Source: Nymphaea colorata (lineage: Eukaryota; Streptophyta; Magnoliopsida; Nymphaeales; Nymphaeaceae). From it: a DNA stretch of 64,000 nt. The notes under the pieces were generated by a model. The model saw only the letters and a program-made list of their open reading frames with translations, did no database searches and was not told where the DNA came from. How positions within the stretch are numbered: position 1 is the first letter of the stretch; each line of letters begins with the position of its first letter. The stretch covers positions 990,001 to 1,054,000 of the forward strand of contig NC_045146.1 of assembly GCF_008831285.2 (NCBI RefSeq), in the 5' to 3' direction. Below are positions 49,727 to 61,138 of this stretch, one piece after another. Made by a program: the position numbers and the translations under genes.

Positions 49727-49733
49727 TTATATA
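49727..49733 (-). promoter_or_regulatory. Candidate TATA box upstream of UVSSA
   Basis: The minus strand reads GGTATATAACCCC about 30 bp before the chosen ATG. A TATA box this close would put the start site almost on the ATG, so either the leader is extremely short, translation starts at Met4, or this motif is not the working promoter. Confidence 0.35.
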
Positions 49734-49739
49734 CCAGGA

Positions 49740-52700
49740 AGAAAGCGGGGTGGGTGGCGGGGGCGTACCCCAGTTGGTTGACCAATTGGACGGTTCCCGA
49801 GTCGCAGCGGTTTATTTTGAAGACTCGGTTCCGTGCAGAGAAATTGTGGGATGTAGATGGTTCGTAGGTCGATCGATATTGGATCTACCTGAAACATTCT
49901 ATCTGCCAAAAGATTTTGAACCTAATCAACAATAGAATCCAAATTATGTCTGATACTTTTTGAATCCCATTACAAATAAAATTCGAATATTTTTACTTGT
50001 AACTTGGCCCACAGTTCTTTTCGCATTAGCCAATGCAGTTGAAGTGATCACGAATCGACTTTAAGAAATTTGGCAGAACTGGACAAAGTTTCCCTACGTG
50101 ATCTGTCGAAGAAATGTGTAGGATCGATGCGTGCACTCTAATGTATAATTGAGAGAGTAATGCTATTGTGGAGCGAGGGAAAAATTTATTTAATTCCAAG
50201 TTTCATACACCTTCAACAGAAAGAAAAAAAAATGAAACCAAATCTTGTTTTTCTACATTACCGAAGTTTGCCAAACATTACATTTTTATGGACAAATGGA
50301 AAATCAGACTTCTCGAAACCTGAAAATAAGTGAAAACCAGAAAAATAATTAGGAAATTTTTAATTAATCTATTTCTTTCTCATGAAGATCATCACCTGAT
50401 TGAGAGTTGAGACCATGGGAACAAATAACATTTTTCTATAAATTTCACATCATGGTTGAGGTTTGAATCTATTAAAGGTTTATTGACAAGGACTTGAACA
50501 TGAAAATCTGATTAAATGTTGATACGACTTCTATATGCATATTCTTTAGAACTCAACTCATTTATGTTTTGCTCTTGTAAGCAACTTCTTTGTGCACCAT
50601 CTAACATGAGTACTGCGAACCAAGAATGATCATTTACTTTAATCTATAGAAACACATTCTTCTTGGTATACACACATTGTGCATATTTGCTTCAAGCCTT
50701 GCCTATCATTTATAGTGCACATTTTATGATTTCGTCCAGATTTTCGTTGTTGCATGTTCATAAGACTTTATCTTGCAAGTCACAGTTGATCTTTTTCATT
50801 ACTTGTTAGCTGGCAGGTTGATAGAATAGTAGTTTTTTTTTTTTTTTATTCCCTTCGCTACCATTTTTTTTCAGCAGTCGCATTTTCGTAGACAACATAA
50901 TGCAGGCAAACATCAGGTTATGTAGAAGTCAGAACGAAAGCGTTTATAGCGGTGAACAAATCACTAGCCCTATATAGCCCGTGTAAGATTATTTCAGTGT
51001 ATAGATACCTCTTTCTTGTTGGATAAGAGCTTTATTTTTATCCATTTGCAATTCCGATATTAAATTAGAAAACTGACCACAAATTTCTCTAACTATTAAA
51101 TTAAAAAGCTGACTACAAATCTCTCTAGCTGTAACCGTTGCTGGACATCGGAAAACCTTTGGAGGCGGTCTATAAAAGCCCAACTAATTTCAACTTAATA
51201 CTAATGGTTAGATTATCCTAGCCTGCACCTCATAAGCAAACCGGTGAATAACATATCTCTTCTTCTATTTTTTTTTTCTTTCTCTTTTTCCATTTCAGTT
51301 GGTGTTGCTGCTGCCTCTTCACACACAAACTGGAGAGGCCGCTGGTGAACAGTAGACTCAGACCGCTGCCGTAATCCCATCACTCTCGACGTCATAGATG
51401 AGCTCAGCAATAGAGTGGTCACCGGTAAAAACATTTACAGATGATTGGGTTCACCGCTATAGATTGACACACGGGAATTGTTCGGACTACAGATTTTTTG
51501 CGGATGGCCTTGGAACCGGCCGGCAAATGAACTGCCAACGGCCATTTGAAGGGGATGGTTTTGCCGACGGTTTGAGCCATTGACAATGCCCAAAAACATT
51601 GTAGTGATATTAGCATTCATATGTACATAAATTTGTATTGGAATTGCGAGGAACAAACTGAGGATGTGATGGATGATCGCTAGTTGATGATTTGCTGTTG
51701 CTGGATAATTGTTCACACGGCTATGATTTGGTTTAGTGTTCTTGGAAGTTCTTGACAGAATCTTTTTTTATTGAGCTTGTGTTGCTTATGGGTTCACTTT
51801 GATTCTCGTTACCGCTCCTTACTGGCCTAAACTCAATTTAGCGTTGACCACTAAAGCTGCATTACATGACATGTTTAAATATGCAAATTTGGTTTAAAAA
51901 ATTTATTCATAATATCTACGTTCCCTATATTTTCTATTTTTATGACCATGACAGGCGTTCTACGTGTTCGTTCCAATGGTATAACTATAGAATAGTAGAC
52001 AAGAACTTAGTGTTTTTTCTGTGGTTGAAACAAATGACAGACAAGTTGGACATGTCTTGAAGTCCACCAAACAAACACTAGAAATTCAACATGTTTGAAT
52101 CATAAAAGGTAAGTCAAAGACTCTATGCTCAAGAACTTGCCCTAGTACATTTCTTATACATCGGACTTTTTGGTTGCATTTCCGTCTCAATAATAGCCCA
52201 ATGAAGTTTTGCGTGATCACACAGCCATTTGGTTTTGTAGTTAATTATTTACAAATAATCTACTTCATATGATACAGGTTTGCGCCTATAGTGGGTAAAA
52301 AACCAATTAGTCAATTTCTCTTGACCTTGCACTCATCAAAATTGAGTGAAACTGAGCGGCAATGTGGTTTGGCTCCTCTAAGGACTCAGGTTCGTGCTTT
52401 AGAGTGGACATTGTCACGTCTCAGTATACTCTACTTCTGGACCATAAAAAGTCCCTGTGAAAATTCAAAGGACGAGCACTGGGAGGTGGGGGCAATGACC
52501 TCTCCACTTACCCTTAAAAAAAAAAAAAAAAGTGAAAATTGTGTGATCGAGGCCACTCTCCTCACTTGCTTAATGAATTTATGTCTTTTAAGTGATATGT
52601 TACCTTATTGTTCTTCTATTTTTCTGCTCTCTTATGATTAAGAGTGGGGTCGGGTCAGGTACCCGACAAACTTTCCATTTTGTACCCGGCCTGATGCCCA

Positions 52701-52890
52701 GTCTATCTTACTTGTCGGTGAAAGTGCCTCTTTGCAATGGTGTCGTTGTCCCTGCTAGGCACCATGCAAGTTCGATCTATTACTGATGGCATGTGGTATG
52801 ATTGACAAAGAAAGTTTAGACTGAGAAGCTTCTTTGATTAACCGAGCAACTCTCCCTTTCTCTGAATTGAACCATCAAGATGTTATGCAC
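49740..52890. other. Intergenic region, no supportable gene
   Basis: The region holds mixed-composition stretches at 49750-49935 and 51290-51600 with short open frames on both strands, none recognisable, and a small GC-rich patch with gggtacccg-like words at 52640-52690. The rest is AT-rich and featureless. Confidence 0.6.
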
Positions 52891-52897
52891 CTAACAT

Positions 52898-53078
52898 GAG
52901 AAGACATGCTCGCACCTTTTATTGGAGAGGTATTTTGTAATTTTATAGGAAAAAAGCGTTCCATTTTTACCCTTATAGGGGGAGGGAGGGTCTTCCATTT
53001 AACCAATAATGCCATTTTGCTTATTTTCAGTCCATAACATAAGGTCTCTTGTTCGGGGCGAGAACATATAACATCTGT
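52898..53078. repeat. Dispersed repeat family A, copy 1
   Basis: Ordered shared words across three copies: gcattttgtaattttata, then a tttttacccttatagggggagg block, then cttccattt, then gttc...gagaacatataacat. The other copies are at 53163-53334 and 57025-57225. Confidence 0.65.
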
Positions 53079-53162
53079 TGCAGATGCTTAATGCTTAAAG
53101 AATTTTAAAGCACTTTGTATGTTATGCCGTCAAAATTGTTATTACATAGGCTCTCTTATTAC

Positions 53163-53334
53163 ATTAGAAGGCATGTTCCCGCTTTCTAACATAGAGCATT
53201 TTGATAATTTTACAAGGTAAACATGTTTCAACTTCCACTTTTGCCCTCATAGGAAAGGGACTTCCATTTTAGTAATTTCTAGCTCATAAGTCATAACACA
53301 TTGTTCCTTGTTTGAGTCTATGACATATAACATG
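53163..53334. repeat. Dispersed repeat family A, copy 2
   Basis: Carries gcattttgataattttaca, cacttttgccctcataggaa, gggacttccattttagtaat and gacatataacatg in the same order and orientation as copy 1, only about 85 bp away. Confidence 0.65.
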
Positions 53335-53535
53335 TTTGAGTTAATTTCACCTATGCATATGAAAGTTAGAATTATTTCAAATTATGTGGGATTGGATGGT
53401 TGGGAAGGAAATAACATGATGCAGAGCATTCAGATCTGGATAATTTTAAATATGCAAATGAATCCAGATCCAAAATCCATCCCTTTCTCTATATAGAGGG
53501 ACGTGGGTTCATTTTGTAAGGACGGTTGAAAGTTG

Positions 53536-54236
53536 AAAAGAAATGAGCTTTTGTTAGTTTTCTTTGTTCTTTTAATCATTTGCTTGAGTTTTAGCTAGTT
53601 TAAGTTTAGTTTTAGGTTAGTCGTGAGTGCTGATGGGTTAAGACTCATTAATTTTAATCCATCTTGCATCGATTGATATCAGAGCGAGGCTCTTATGAAC
53701 ATGAGAGACCAAGTGCAGCAAACCTTGCTAACCTTAGCAAGGCAGGAATCACATTTATCTTATATCAGACAATGATTTGCTGCTACAGTGAGAAAAACGG
53801 ATGGATTGAAAGCTTCTTTGGATAGATCAATGGAAGAACTCATGGAAATGTTATGCTTGGTTATACAGAACCCATGAAGTCGTTAGAGATTTGTTGTGGT
53901 AGACACCCATCTAACTGTTGAAGCTGGAAAGGGCGAGTTTCGGCCGGATCTCCTTGCGAAAAGTGCTGGACGCTTGGGGAGGACGTCGGGCCGTGAACCA
54001 GTTGCCACTGCATAGGAAGGGACTTCTGTCTGAACTGCCGCCGGAGAACCATAATTGGGGTGTTGGTTCGGTCGGAGGTCTAAAAGAAATGAAATGCAAG
54101 CTTTTGTTAGTTTTCTTGTTTGTTTGTTCTTCTTGTTTGTTGATTCTTTTGCTTGAGTTTTAGTTAGTTTAAGTTTAGTTTTAACTTAGTCGTGAGTGCT
54201 GATGGGTTAAGACTGTTAATCTTAGTCTGTCTTGCA
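53536..54236 (+). mobile_element. Decayed, internally deleted LTR retrotransposon remnant with tRNA-Met primer site
   Basis: Two direct repeats (about 53536-53668 and 54079-54236) share aagcttttgttagttttctt-like sequence, gcttgagttttag, tagtttaagtttagtttta and gtcgtgagtgctgatgggtt. Both end in cttgca, giving LTR ends in CA. Five bases after the first repeat lies TGATATCAGAGC (53674-53685), one base off the plant tRNA-iMet primer site. After it, a broken frame (MRDQVQQTLLTLARQE..., then a stop, then DGLKASLDRSMEELMEML) looks like the helical N-terminus of a plant Gag. Only about 400 bp of interior remain. A TATA-like ctatatagaggg at about 53489 suggests the left LTR once extended further upstream. 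The left border is therefore uncertain. Confidence 0.65.
53674..53685 (+). promoter_or_regulatory. Primer binding site of the LTR-element remnant
   Basis: TGATATCAGAGC, eleven of twelve bases matching the tRNA-iMet complement, five bases downstream of an LTR-type CA end. It shows the remnant is on the plus strand, opposite to the large chromovirus. Confidence 0.65.
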
Positions 54237-54339
54237 TCATAACTTAACTCTACATTTCTTGAGAAAATGTTACCTACTCTTGAGAATGGAACTCTATATC
54301 AGCATAATTCTGGTTCAGACATTATCTGAAGAGGTGAAA

Positions 54340-54485
54340 TCCACCAACCATTTATGCCTCTGTCCAATCACAACTGCTTGATGCAGTGCATCATGCGATG
54401 TGTGATTAAACAAATCACCTGATTACATGAGACGGTGTGGTGTGGGAGATCAATGATTTCTCTATCCAAACTTAGACAGAGAATA
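54340..54485. repeat. Dispersed repeat, copy 2 (first copy at 29950-30095)
   Basis: Same word order as 29950-30095: ccaatcacaac, gtgtgattaaac, cacctgat, then ctatccaaacttagacagag. The two copies are clearly diverged. Confidence 0.6.
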
Positions 54486-55194
54486 AAAGAAAAGTAAAAA
54501 GTGGAAGAAGCCAGAAATATAAGGTTTTGCAAAAACTGTAAGCAGTGGGAACCATGCATACCTTCCTTGGTTTGGTTTGGCCAGTGAAAAGATGTTCTTG
54601 CAGTTTTTCCATTGGGGGCATTTGATATGCCAAGAATCACAGAATTTTAGAATCAAAATATTCACTTTTTAAGAAATTGAAATTATTAAACAAACATGGT
54701 ATTTTGTTTCCGGAGTTAAAAAACTACAACCTAAATTATTGATTCCATTTTACTTTGAGGAGGAATTATGATTATGAAATCAAAATTGCAAACCATCAAA
54801 CATCCCTTTAATATTTTAAAAAAGCCAAACAGAGTTGATATCATGTGCAATTTTTTACGTGAAATTGAAATTGTAAAACACTAAACGAATTATTCTAAAC
54901 TAGTATCCAGACCTTGTAAGGCATGATTTCTTTGAGAAAAGAGGAGCACTATTCACGAAAATAGACAGAAGGCAGACTTATAATGAATTCAATACAAACC
55001 TATAATTCACTTTCCAAAAAAGTTTAATAACTCTACAGCCACCCAAAACTTGCCATGGAATATTATGAGTGAACGAACCCTTCTTGATAGAGAGCCGAAG
55101 CTTCCATCCAACCGTTTGTCCTTTTTAAGGTACATGGTCAGCTTTCGATGCTTCAAGTTGTTGTTTCCGCTTTACTTCAACTTATGACAAGTGA

Positions 55195-55455
55195 TTAGGC
55201 TTGGGCATCGAGTCAGCCTGGCCCGGCCCGACACCTGAAAATCGAATCTGGGCTTGGCTCGACCCGACCTGGTTAAAACAAATTTTTTTAAATATAAAAT
55301 ATATATTGTAAATAATAATATATATATTATTATTAAGTAAATATAATATAAAAAAATAAATTGGGCCAGGGCAGGTTGATTTTTTGAAACCTGGGCCCAA
55401 TCGAACTGGGTACCGAGTACCTGTTGGGTACCTGAGCCTGATGCCCAGGCTTATC
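55195..55455. repeat. GC-rich dispersed repeat (gcccggcccgac type)
   Basis: Starts ttgggcatcgagtcagcctg and ends cctgagcctgatgcccagg, partly inverted, with an AT-rich centre. Related words (cgggtacccga, ctggcccggtagcccgg) occur at 58060-58235 and cgggtcaggtacccgac at 52650. The parent element is not identified. Confidence 0.5.
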
Positions 55456-57024
55456 GATAATCCCTCATTTGTAGCATGAGAAGTTGATGTTCTTAGCACT
55501 TGAAATGAATACAAATCATCTACCAGCCTGTATTGCCCCCTTAAGTCCCCTTGAAACAAAAGTTTAAAGCAAAAAATTTTAGTACTTAAAATGAATACTG
55601 ATCACCTAAGGGCCTATATTACCCCCTTAAGTGCCCCTGGGACAGAAGCTTAAAGCAAAAAATCATTTGTTAAAACTCAAGGTAATATATAGACAGTCAT
55701 GGACAGACGGTAGAGCACCTAAATAGAACCCATGGTCTTTCTTCTATGAACATCAACGGAAAGAGTAAGCCACCTTTAAGCAAAATTTTAAAAATTCACT
55801 TGGCCTTTTCGTTATTGCCTTTTTAATTTTCCAATACGGTAAAACAGTTCTTTCCCAATGTTTCTTGGAAATCGGCTCTCAGAACACAGGTTCTCGGCCT
55901 CATCTCCTCGTGAAGAAATAAAAGCAGCCGTCCGGACAGCAGTCAAGACGCAGGAGGATGACTATTGACTCGTGTTCTGAAATTCGAAGATCTCGCGGCC
56001 GCGGATTCCGGCACCCGATCGTGATTTACGCGCTTTTTCCGGCGATGCGTTTGTGAAGTCTGTCAAACACGTCCATTCATTCTGTTCCTTTAGCCAGATG
56101 AAGTAGCAGCAGCCAGCAGAGGCTTTCTCGTGTGAATAAGTTCCTCACAGCTGGATTGGATTCCAAGGGCTTAGTGTCTCCCTGTTGTTTTCACACCGGT
56201 TTTCTTTTTAGTCAGGCTCATTTGAATCAGATCACCTTTATGTAAGAAATTTTTGTTGAATTATGGTTTCAAAATTTTCACAAAAGCTAAAATATCGTTT
56301 TTCAAAAATTTATATAAAATAAATGAAATTTTTAAAATTTACATATATAATTTTTTTTTTCAACCGGGGACAAGGCCCCTGCCGGCCCCGGCCCTCTTGA
56401 ATCCACCCCTTGACTGCAAGTTTGTTTCTGTAGACGATCACATGGCAGTCCAAAAATGAAGTCTGCAGGAATTCCGTTGGTCATCTTCCTTCTTGTCTCC
56501 TTCATATTATAATGAAAAAGGAAATTTTTACATCTAACTGAGTTGCGCCCTCACATATTCTCGCGATATGTATGAGAAAAATCAAATAAAACAAAAAAAA
56601 AAATCAGGAAAAAGGTTGTAAGAGTTTGAAAATCTCGCCAAAACGAAAATATTGTGATTTTTCATGACTTTTTCCCAATGTTTTAATATTTTGTAATTTT
56701 TAGAATATTTGAGGTTTTGTATAACTTTTATGATTCTTTTAATTTTTTAAAAATGATCGAGATTTTTCTCAAGATTTTTTTTTTTAAGGAAAAGAACTTC
56801 GTGAAAAACCTCACCAATATTTTGCCAAGAATAATATTTGTGATAATGCTGAGTTGTTATGATTGATGAACTATTAACCTTGCCATGTTTCCTCACCTTT
56901 TATAGATTATCATACTGTTTTCTTCATATATTCGCCTTGATTACTCCAAACAAGCACATCCAGGACCTATCTTTTTTTTTTTTTGTATTTCATGTAGAAG
57001 TGTTCTCCGATTAAGGCATTTTCA

Positions 57025-57225
57025 TGTTGTGCCGTTAACATGCATGCATATTCCACATTTTACAATGGAGGCATTTTAATAATTTTATATGATAAAAAGT
57101 TTTCAGATTTCGTTTTTGTCCTTGTAGGAGGAGTGGTCTGCCATTAACGAGTAGGGGTATTTTGATAATTTACAACACATAATATATGGTTCTTTGTTAA
57201 GGGTCATTAACATATAACCTGCTGT
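57025..57225. repeat. Dispersed repeat family A, copy 3
   Basis: Carries ggaggcattttaataatttt, tttttgtccttgtaggagga, tctgccattaacgag and taacatataacctg in the order seen at 52898 and 53163. Confidence 0.6.
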
Positions 57226-57740
57226 GGTGCTCCAGCCAAAAAGTATATGTCTATATGTTCAGTTAAAAAAAAATTAATAAAATTTTTTATTGCAAACCAA
57301 TCCCATCTCTTCCATATTAAAACTAAAGCATTGGTCTTTAAATCACAGATTTAGGCATCATTTTAAAATTTACTGTCAAGTGGGACAGACTTCAGAGTAG
57401 TCTTTCTCAAGGAAAATGGCCGGAAGCTTCACATCAGAAGTGAACTAAAAATCAAAAAGGTGTGAAATGTTTTCCTAGGCAAGGATGATCCGCAGCTAAA
57501 ATTGGTTAGGAAAAGATGATGGAGACCCAAACTGTTGAATGAAAACGAGATCAAACCAGGTTAATCCTCTTCTCAAGTTTTTTGTTTCCCTGCCTCATCA
57601 ATTATAACATTATTAATTTAATGCACTGAAATTTAATGGCCCCAGATCCTAACTAATTAAAAAAAATTACATTACAAAAATTTAAAATTTTTGATTGGGT
57701 AATGTATTTTTTATATTCAAGTTTAGTTTGGCCTGCCCTT

Positions 57741-57945
57741 AAAAAAAATCCTAGCTCCGCCCCCAGTCCTACGTGCAGATTGAACCACAGAGAACAAGGG
57801 AAGCGGTAGAGAGCACTTTTTTTCTTATCTGAGCTTTGAGCCCCCCTAAAAAAAATCCTAGCTCCGTCCCTGGTCCTACGTGCAAATTGAACAATATAAA
57901 ACAAGGGAAGTGGCCAAGGGCACTTTTGTTCTTATCTGAGAGGTG
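57741..57945. repeat. 107-bp tandem duplication
   Basis: Two units, each starting aaaaaaaatcctagctccg and continuing gtcctacgtgca, attgaac, acaagggaag and cacttt, are offset by 107 bp with moderate divergence. The aaaatcctagctccgcccc word is typical of an end of a dispersed plant transposon, so this may be duplicated element termini. Confidence 0.8.
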
Positions 57946-58059
57946 GATAACCTTCTTACTCACCTGAAATTTTTTATTATTATGTCAAAGTAGACCTAAC
58001 CATTAACTTTCAGTGCATTGGTTGTCAGATAAGAATTCGAACAAAATTTAATATCTAGT

Positions 58060-58235
58060 GGTTGTCCATAAGCCTGGTCATGGGGTTGAGCCGCCATCGG
58101 GTACCCGATACGGTTGGGGGTTGGGCCACGTACTAAACCTATTGAACTGGGCTTCAAAATTAGGCCCAGCCTGGCCCGGTAGCCCGGTAATAAAACAGGC
58201 CGACTATCGGGTACAAACAGTGGCTCGTTTGGGGC
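58060..58235. repeat. GC-rich dispersed repeat, second copy
   Basis: Contains gccgccatcgggtacccgat, tgggcttcaaaattaggccc and agcctggcccggtagcccgg. It resembles 55195-55455 in word content but is diverged. Confidence 0.45.
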
Positions 58236-58539
58236 CAAATATGCCCAATAATTTTTTTTTATTTTTTTATTTTTTTGAAGTCCAGTTTTGATTAGAGTTC
58301 AAACTTTTCGTTCATGTATTTGGCTCTTCGCTTGGTCGTCGTTCGCCATCACCACACTACCAGGCACCGCTGCCACTGTCGCTGGCGTGCGCCTCTCTAC
58401 CTACTGGCTGCCTTGCCTGTTGTTGTGCCTGCCTCCGATGTTTTGTGCAGAATAACAATTAACAAACGGTGGATCAATCTTCCTCAATGTAAAATACTCA
58501 TATAAATATGTGGGGTTGGGGGGAAGAGAAAAAAAGAAG

Positions 58540-58778
58540 ATGCAGGATAGTTCATCCGCTTGGCTAGTTAAACACGAGCTGGTTCATAGATCTTTGGGCT
58601 TTGATTACCAAGGATGCTTACCAAGGAATAGAGGCTTTACAAATAAAACCCGAGGATTGGTTTTCCATTGCTGTCATTTCATACGTATATGATTACAATT
58701 ATCTACATTTCCAATATGCATACCATGTAGCATCGGGTGGATTGCTAGGTAGTGTGTATCATCTGACTAAATACAGTC
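58540..58778 (+). pseudogene. ndhJ: Nuclear copy of plastid ndhJ 5' portion (NDH complex subunit J), frameshifted
   Basis: From the ATG at 58540 the frame reads like the start of plastid ndhJ ([20 protein letters not shown], then in another frame [19 protein letters not shown] and [13 protein letters not shown]). The gene normally encodes a subunit of the thylakoid NAD(P)H dehydrogenase-like complex, about 158 residues long; here only about 75 codons remain. A 13-bp insertion (tgcttaccaagga at about 58612-58624), which partly duplicates the preceding taccaagga, shifts the frame. Similarity ends near 58778, after LTK. Several residues look changed from typical ndhJ. It is a nuclear plastid insertion (NUPT) and not functional. 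GC-rich non-plastid sequence lies on both sides (58320-58440 and 58800-58920). Confidence 0.9.
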
Positions 58779-59625
58779 GTCTCCCGGGCCCATGACTACT
58801 GCCCTTCAACGAATCAACAAGCCCTCATTGTGACTCACCCTCGTCGACTCACCACCCTACTGCCGCATGTCCTTGCAGTTACCGCCGCTTGGCACCTGCC
58901 ATCAAGTGTTTGATTCTACCTTCATTAAAAACAGTATGTCATGCCGTCGGTCGTCGGGATGTAGGCCTTAACCAAGTAGAGCTATAGGCGAAAAGGAGGA
59001 TGGCATGTTACCCGGCCTGCCTACTTAAACTTGGGCAACTGATCAAATATATCTTTAATTACATCCATTTTTTTGGATATTCATATATTGGTTGAAAATT
59101 TATATCTTAATTTAAATTCGAATCTGATCTGAATACAATTTTTATATTTATATTTTAATCTCATCGAATATTTATATATATATGTAAATCTGAATCCAAT
59201 TAAACGTTATTTATCGTACCTCAATGAAATATAATAACATCCGTAGGTAGAGAGCCGGTCTAAAAAGTGGGGTCGAATAGTTGCCCATGAGGAAGCATTG
59301 ACAAGTGGCCCCGAAATTGTGGGGAGCTGTCCTCTCATCTCACAAAGGGAGGAGATGACTTTGTCCTCCCAACCCAACCCAACCGGAGAGAGTGAAATCG
59401 GGATGGGGACGTTCACCTTATCAACACGCCATTAATTTGCTCACAGCTAGCATCAACATGTTAAGGCTTAACAGGCACGCATTAATTTGAATCTCTACAT
59501 TGTGGTCTGCAACAGTCAATCGTGTTTGCGGGTTGTGCAAGCAACATTATATAAAGAGGGTTGTTGCGATAGTGTTAAAATTGTTGGATTTATAAGTCCT
59601 ATAATATTTACGTTTTTATGAAGAT

Positions 59626-59700
<75 letters not shown>

Positions 59701-60971
59701 AAAGAGAGAAAGAGTTAAAGTTGATTAAGTTGGGCGACTCATAATTGAGATTGACCTGCTTGAGTGGTGGAGTAAGAAAAATTGTGATTGACCTTTATAC
59801 TACACATTTAAAGGTGTTTTATGAATAATCTTTAGATATATTTAAGTTTCATCTATATAATTGCTATTACTATGTGCTCTCTAACCAAGCTATGTCATTA
59901 ATTTAATGCCATTATCACCTTTCAAAGAGTCTTGGATGGGTGTTAGCATTGCTAGTTAGACTGGTAAAAGTTTGGTCATCATTTCGATTCTCATGGATGT
60001 TAAACCTCAGATTACAAATGGTTTGATGAATAACACTTTAGTTGATTGGCATATCACTTCTGACAAAGGGAGAAGGGGTTTGACCTTTTTAGGGTGCATA
60101 TTTTTTATTTTTCAATAATAAAAGTCAGGGGGCTAACTTTAGTAAGTATTTTACCGCAACTAAGGCATATTAGTGAAGTACATCAAAAGTTTTGGATTTT
60201 CTATGAGAATATCTCTAGGAGCATGTCGTTTGGCCCACATATGAAGCTAAAGTTTTAGATTTCAGGGTGTTAAACCTTTTAGGTTCGTTAGAAAATTCAG
60301 AAAGTCTGTAGATATATTGCAATGTTAAATTTAAAGAACCTGCCTAAAGATTTTATCAAACTATTTTAATTGTTATTGTAAGGTACACACTTCTCAACTT
60401 TCGGTACTACTTATCTAGGCAATAAGATAAGCCCTAAAGTACGACGACCCATCAAACACGAGTGAAAATCACCAGGGTAAACTTCATCCTTCTTTCAAGT
60501 TCCAGAGTTAAAATGAGGGGATCCAAAAAGGGGTTGACTTGTTTCTTTCGATCCGTCCACTATGAAACATCATTCTTGGATGTCTCATGTAGGTTAAAAT
60601 TTCATATGAGGTTTTAGTGCTGCTTGAATCCCCACTGCAGTCAGGATACAAGCTGACAAATGGGATGATGAAAGAAAGATGACTTCTCTATCCATGGATG
60701 ACCCCACAGTTTCTTACAAACTTTCACCAAATTTTCATGATGCTACTGATCTTTGGTCGAGTTTAACAAATGTTACAGTAGATACAACAACATAGGTCAC
60801 TATGACTTGGTTCCTACAGTGTCTTGCAAGAACATTGACATTGATTGGCGGACACGACGGTGCTTGTAAGGTACCATTTGGTTCGAGCTCGAGTTCTTGT
60901 CAGTCTAGCTGATGTTTACTAGGGGCCGGACCAGTTAATAAGCAGCACTACTGCTACAAATGGGTGAGACC
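58779..60971. other. Intergenic region, no supportable gene
   Basis: GC-rich, stop-ridden sequence at 58800-58920, degenerate aatctgaatcc-type repeat words at 59040-59205, and an (AT)n tract at 59628-59697. The rest is AT-rich with no recognisable structure. Confidence 0.6.
59628..59697. repeat. (AT)n microsatellite
   Basis: About 35 uninterrupted AT units. Confidence 0.95.
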
Positions 60972-60974
60972 TAA

Positions 60975-61135
60975 CGGGCTGTTTGGGAAAAGTAACATTA
61001 TGTATTATTCTATGTGTCTGCCTTTAAAAGTAGGGCAGATTCATGAAACATAATTAAAAGTGTCCAATGAATTAACAAATTTTTGGGTTAGATGCAAGAG
61101 ATAGTAACACAATGTTAGTGTTCCCAAACAGCCTC
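60975..61135. mobile_element. Tourist-like MITE, 161 bp, well preserved ends
   Basis: The left end CGGGCTGTTTGGGAAAAGTA and the reverse complement of the right end GAGGCTGTTTGGGAACACTA continue into TAACATT, with about 24 of 27 inner positions matching. The element is flanked by TAA (60972-60974 and 61136-61138). TAA target duplications, GGCTGTTTGG-type ends and small size are those of Tourist/PIF-Harbinger MITEs. There is no coding capacity. Confidence 0.85.
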
Positions 61136-61138
61136 TAA

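Larger units (their letters stand above)
54242..57024. other. Intergenic region with GC-rich repeat and CpG-rich patch
   Basis: The region contains repeat copy 2 of the 29950 family (54340-54485), a GC-rich dispersed repeat at about 55195-55455, and a CpG-dense patch at about 55985-56050 without an open frame. Two similar blocks, near 55495-55560 and 55580-55645 (each with aaaatgaata..gatca/catct..cctgtatt...cccccttaag), form an 85-bp-period direct repeat. No gene is supported. Confidence 0.6.
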
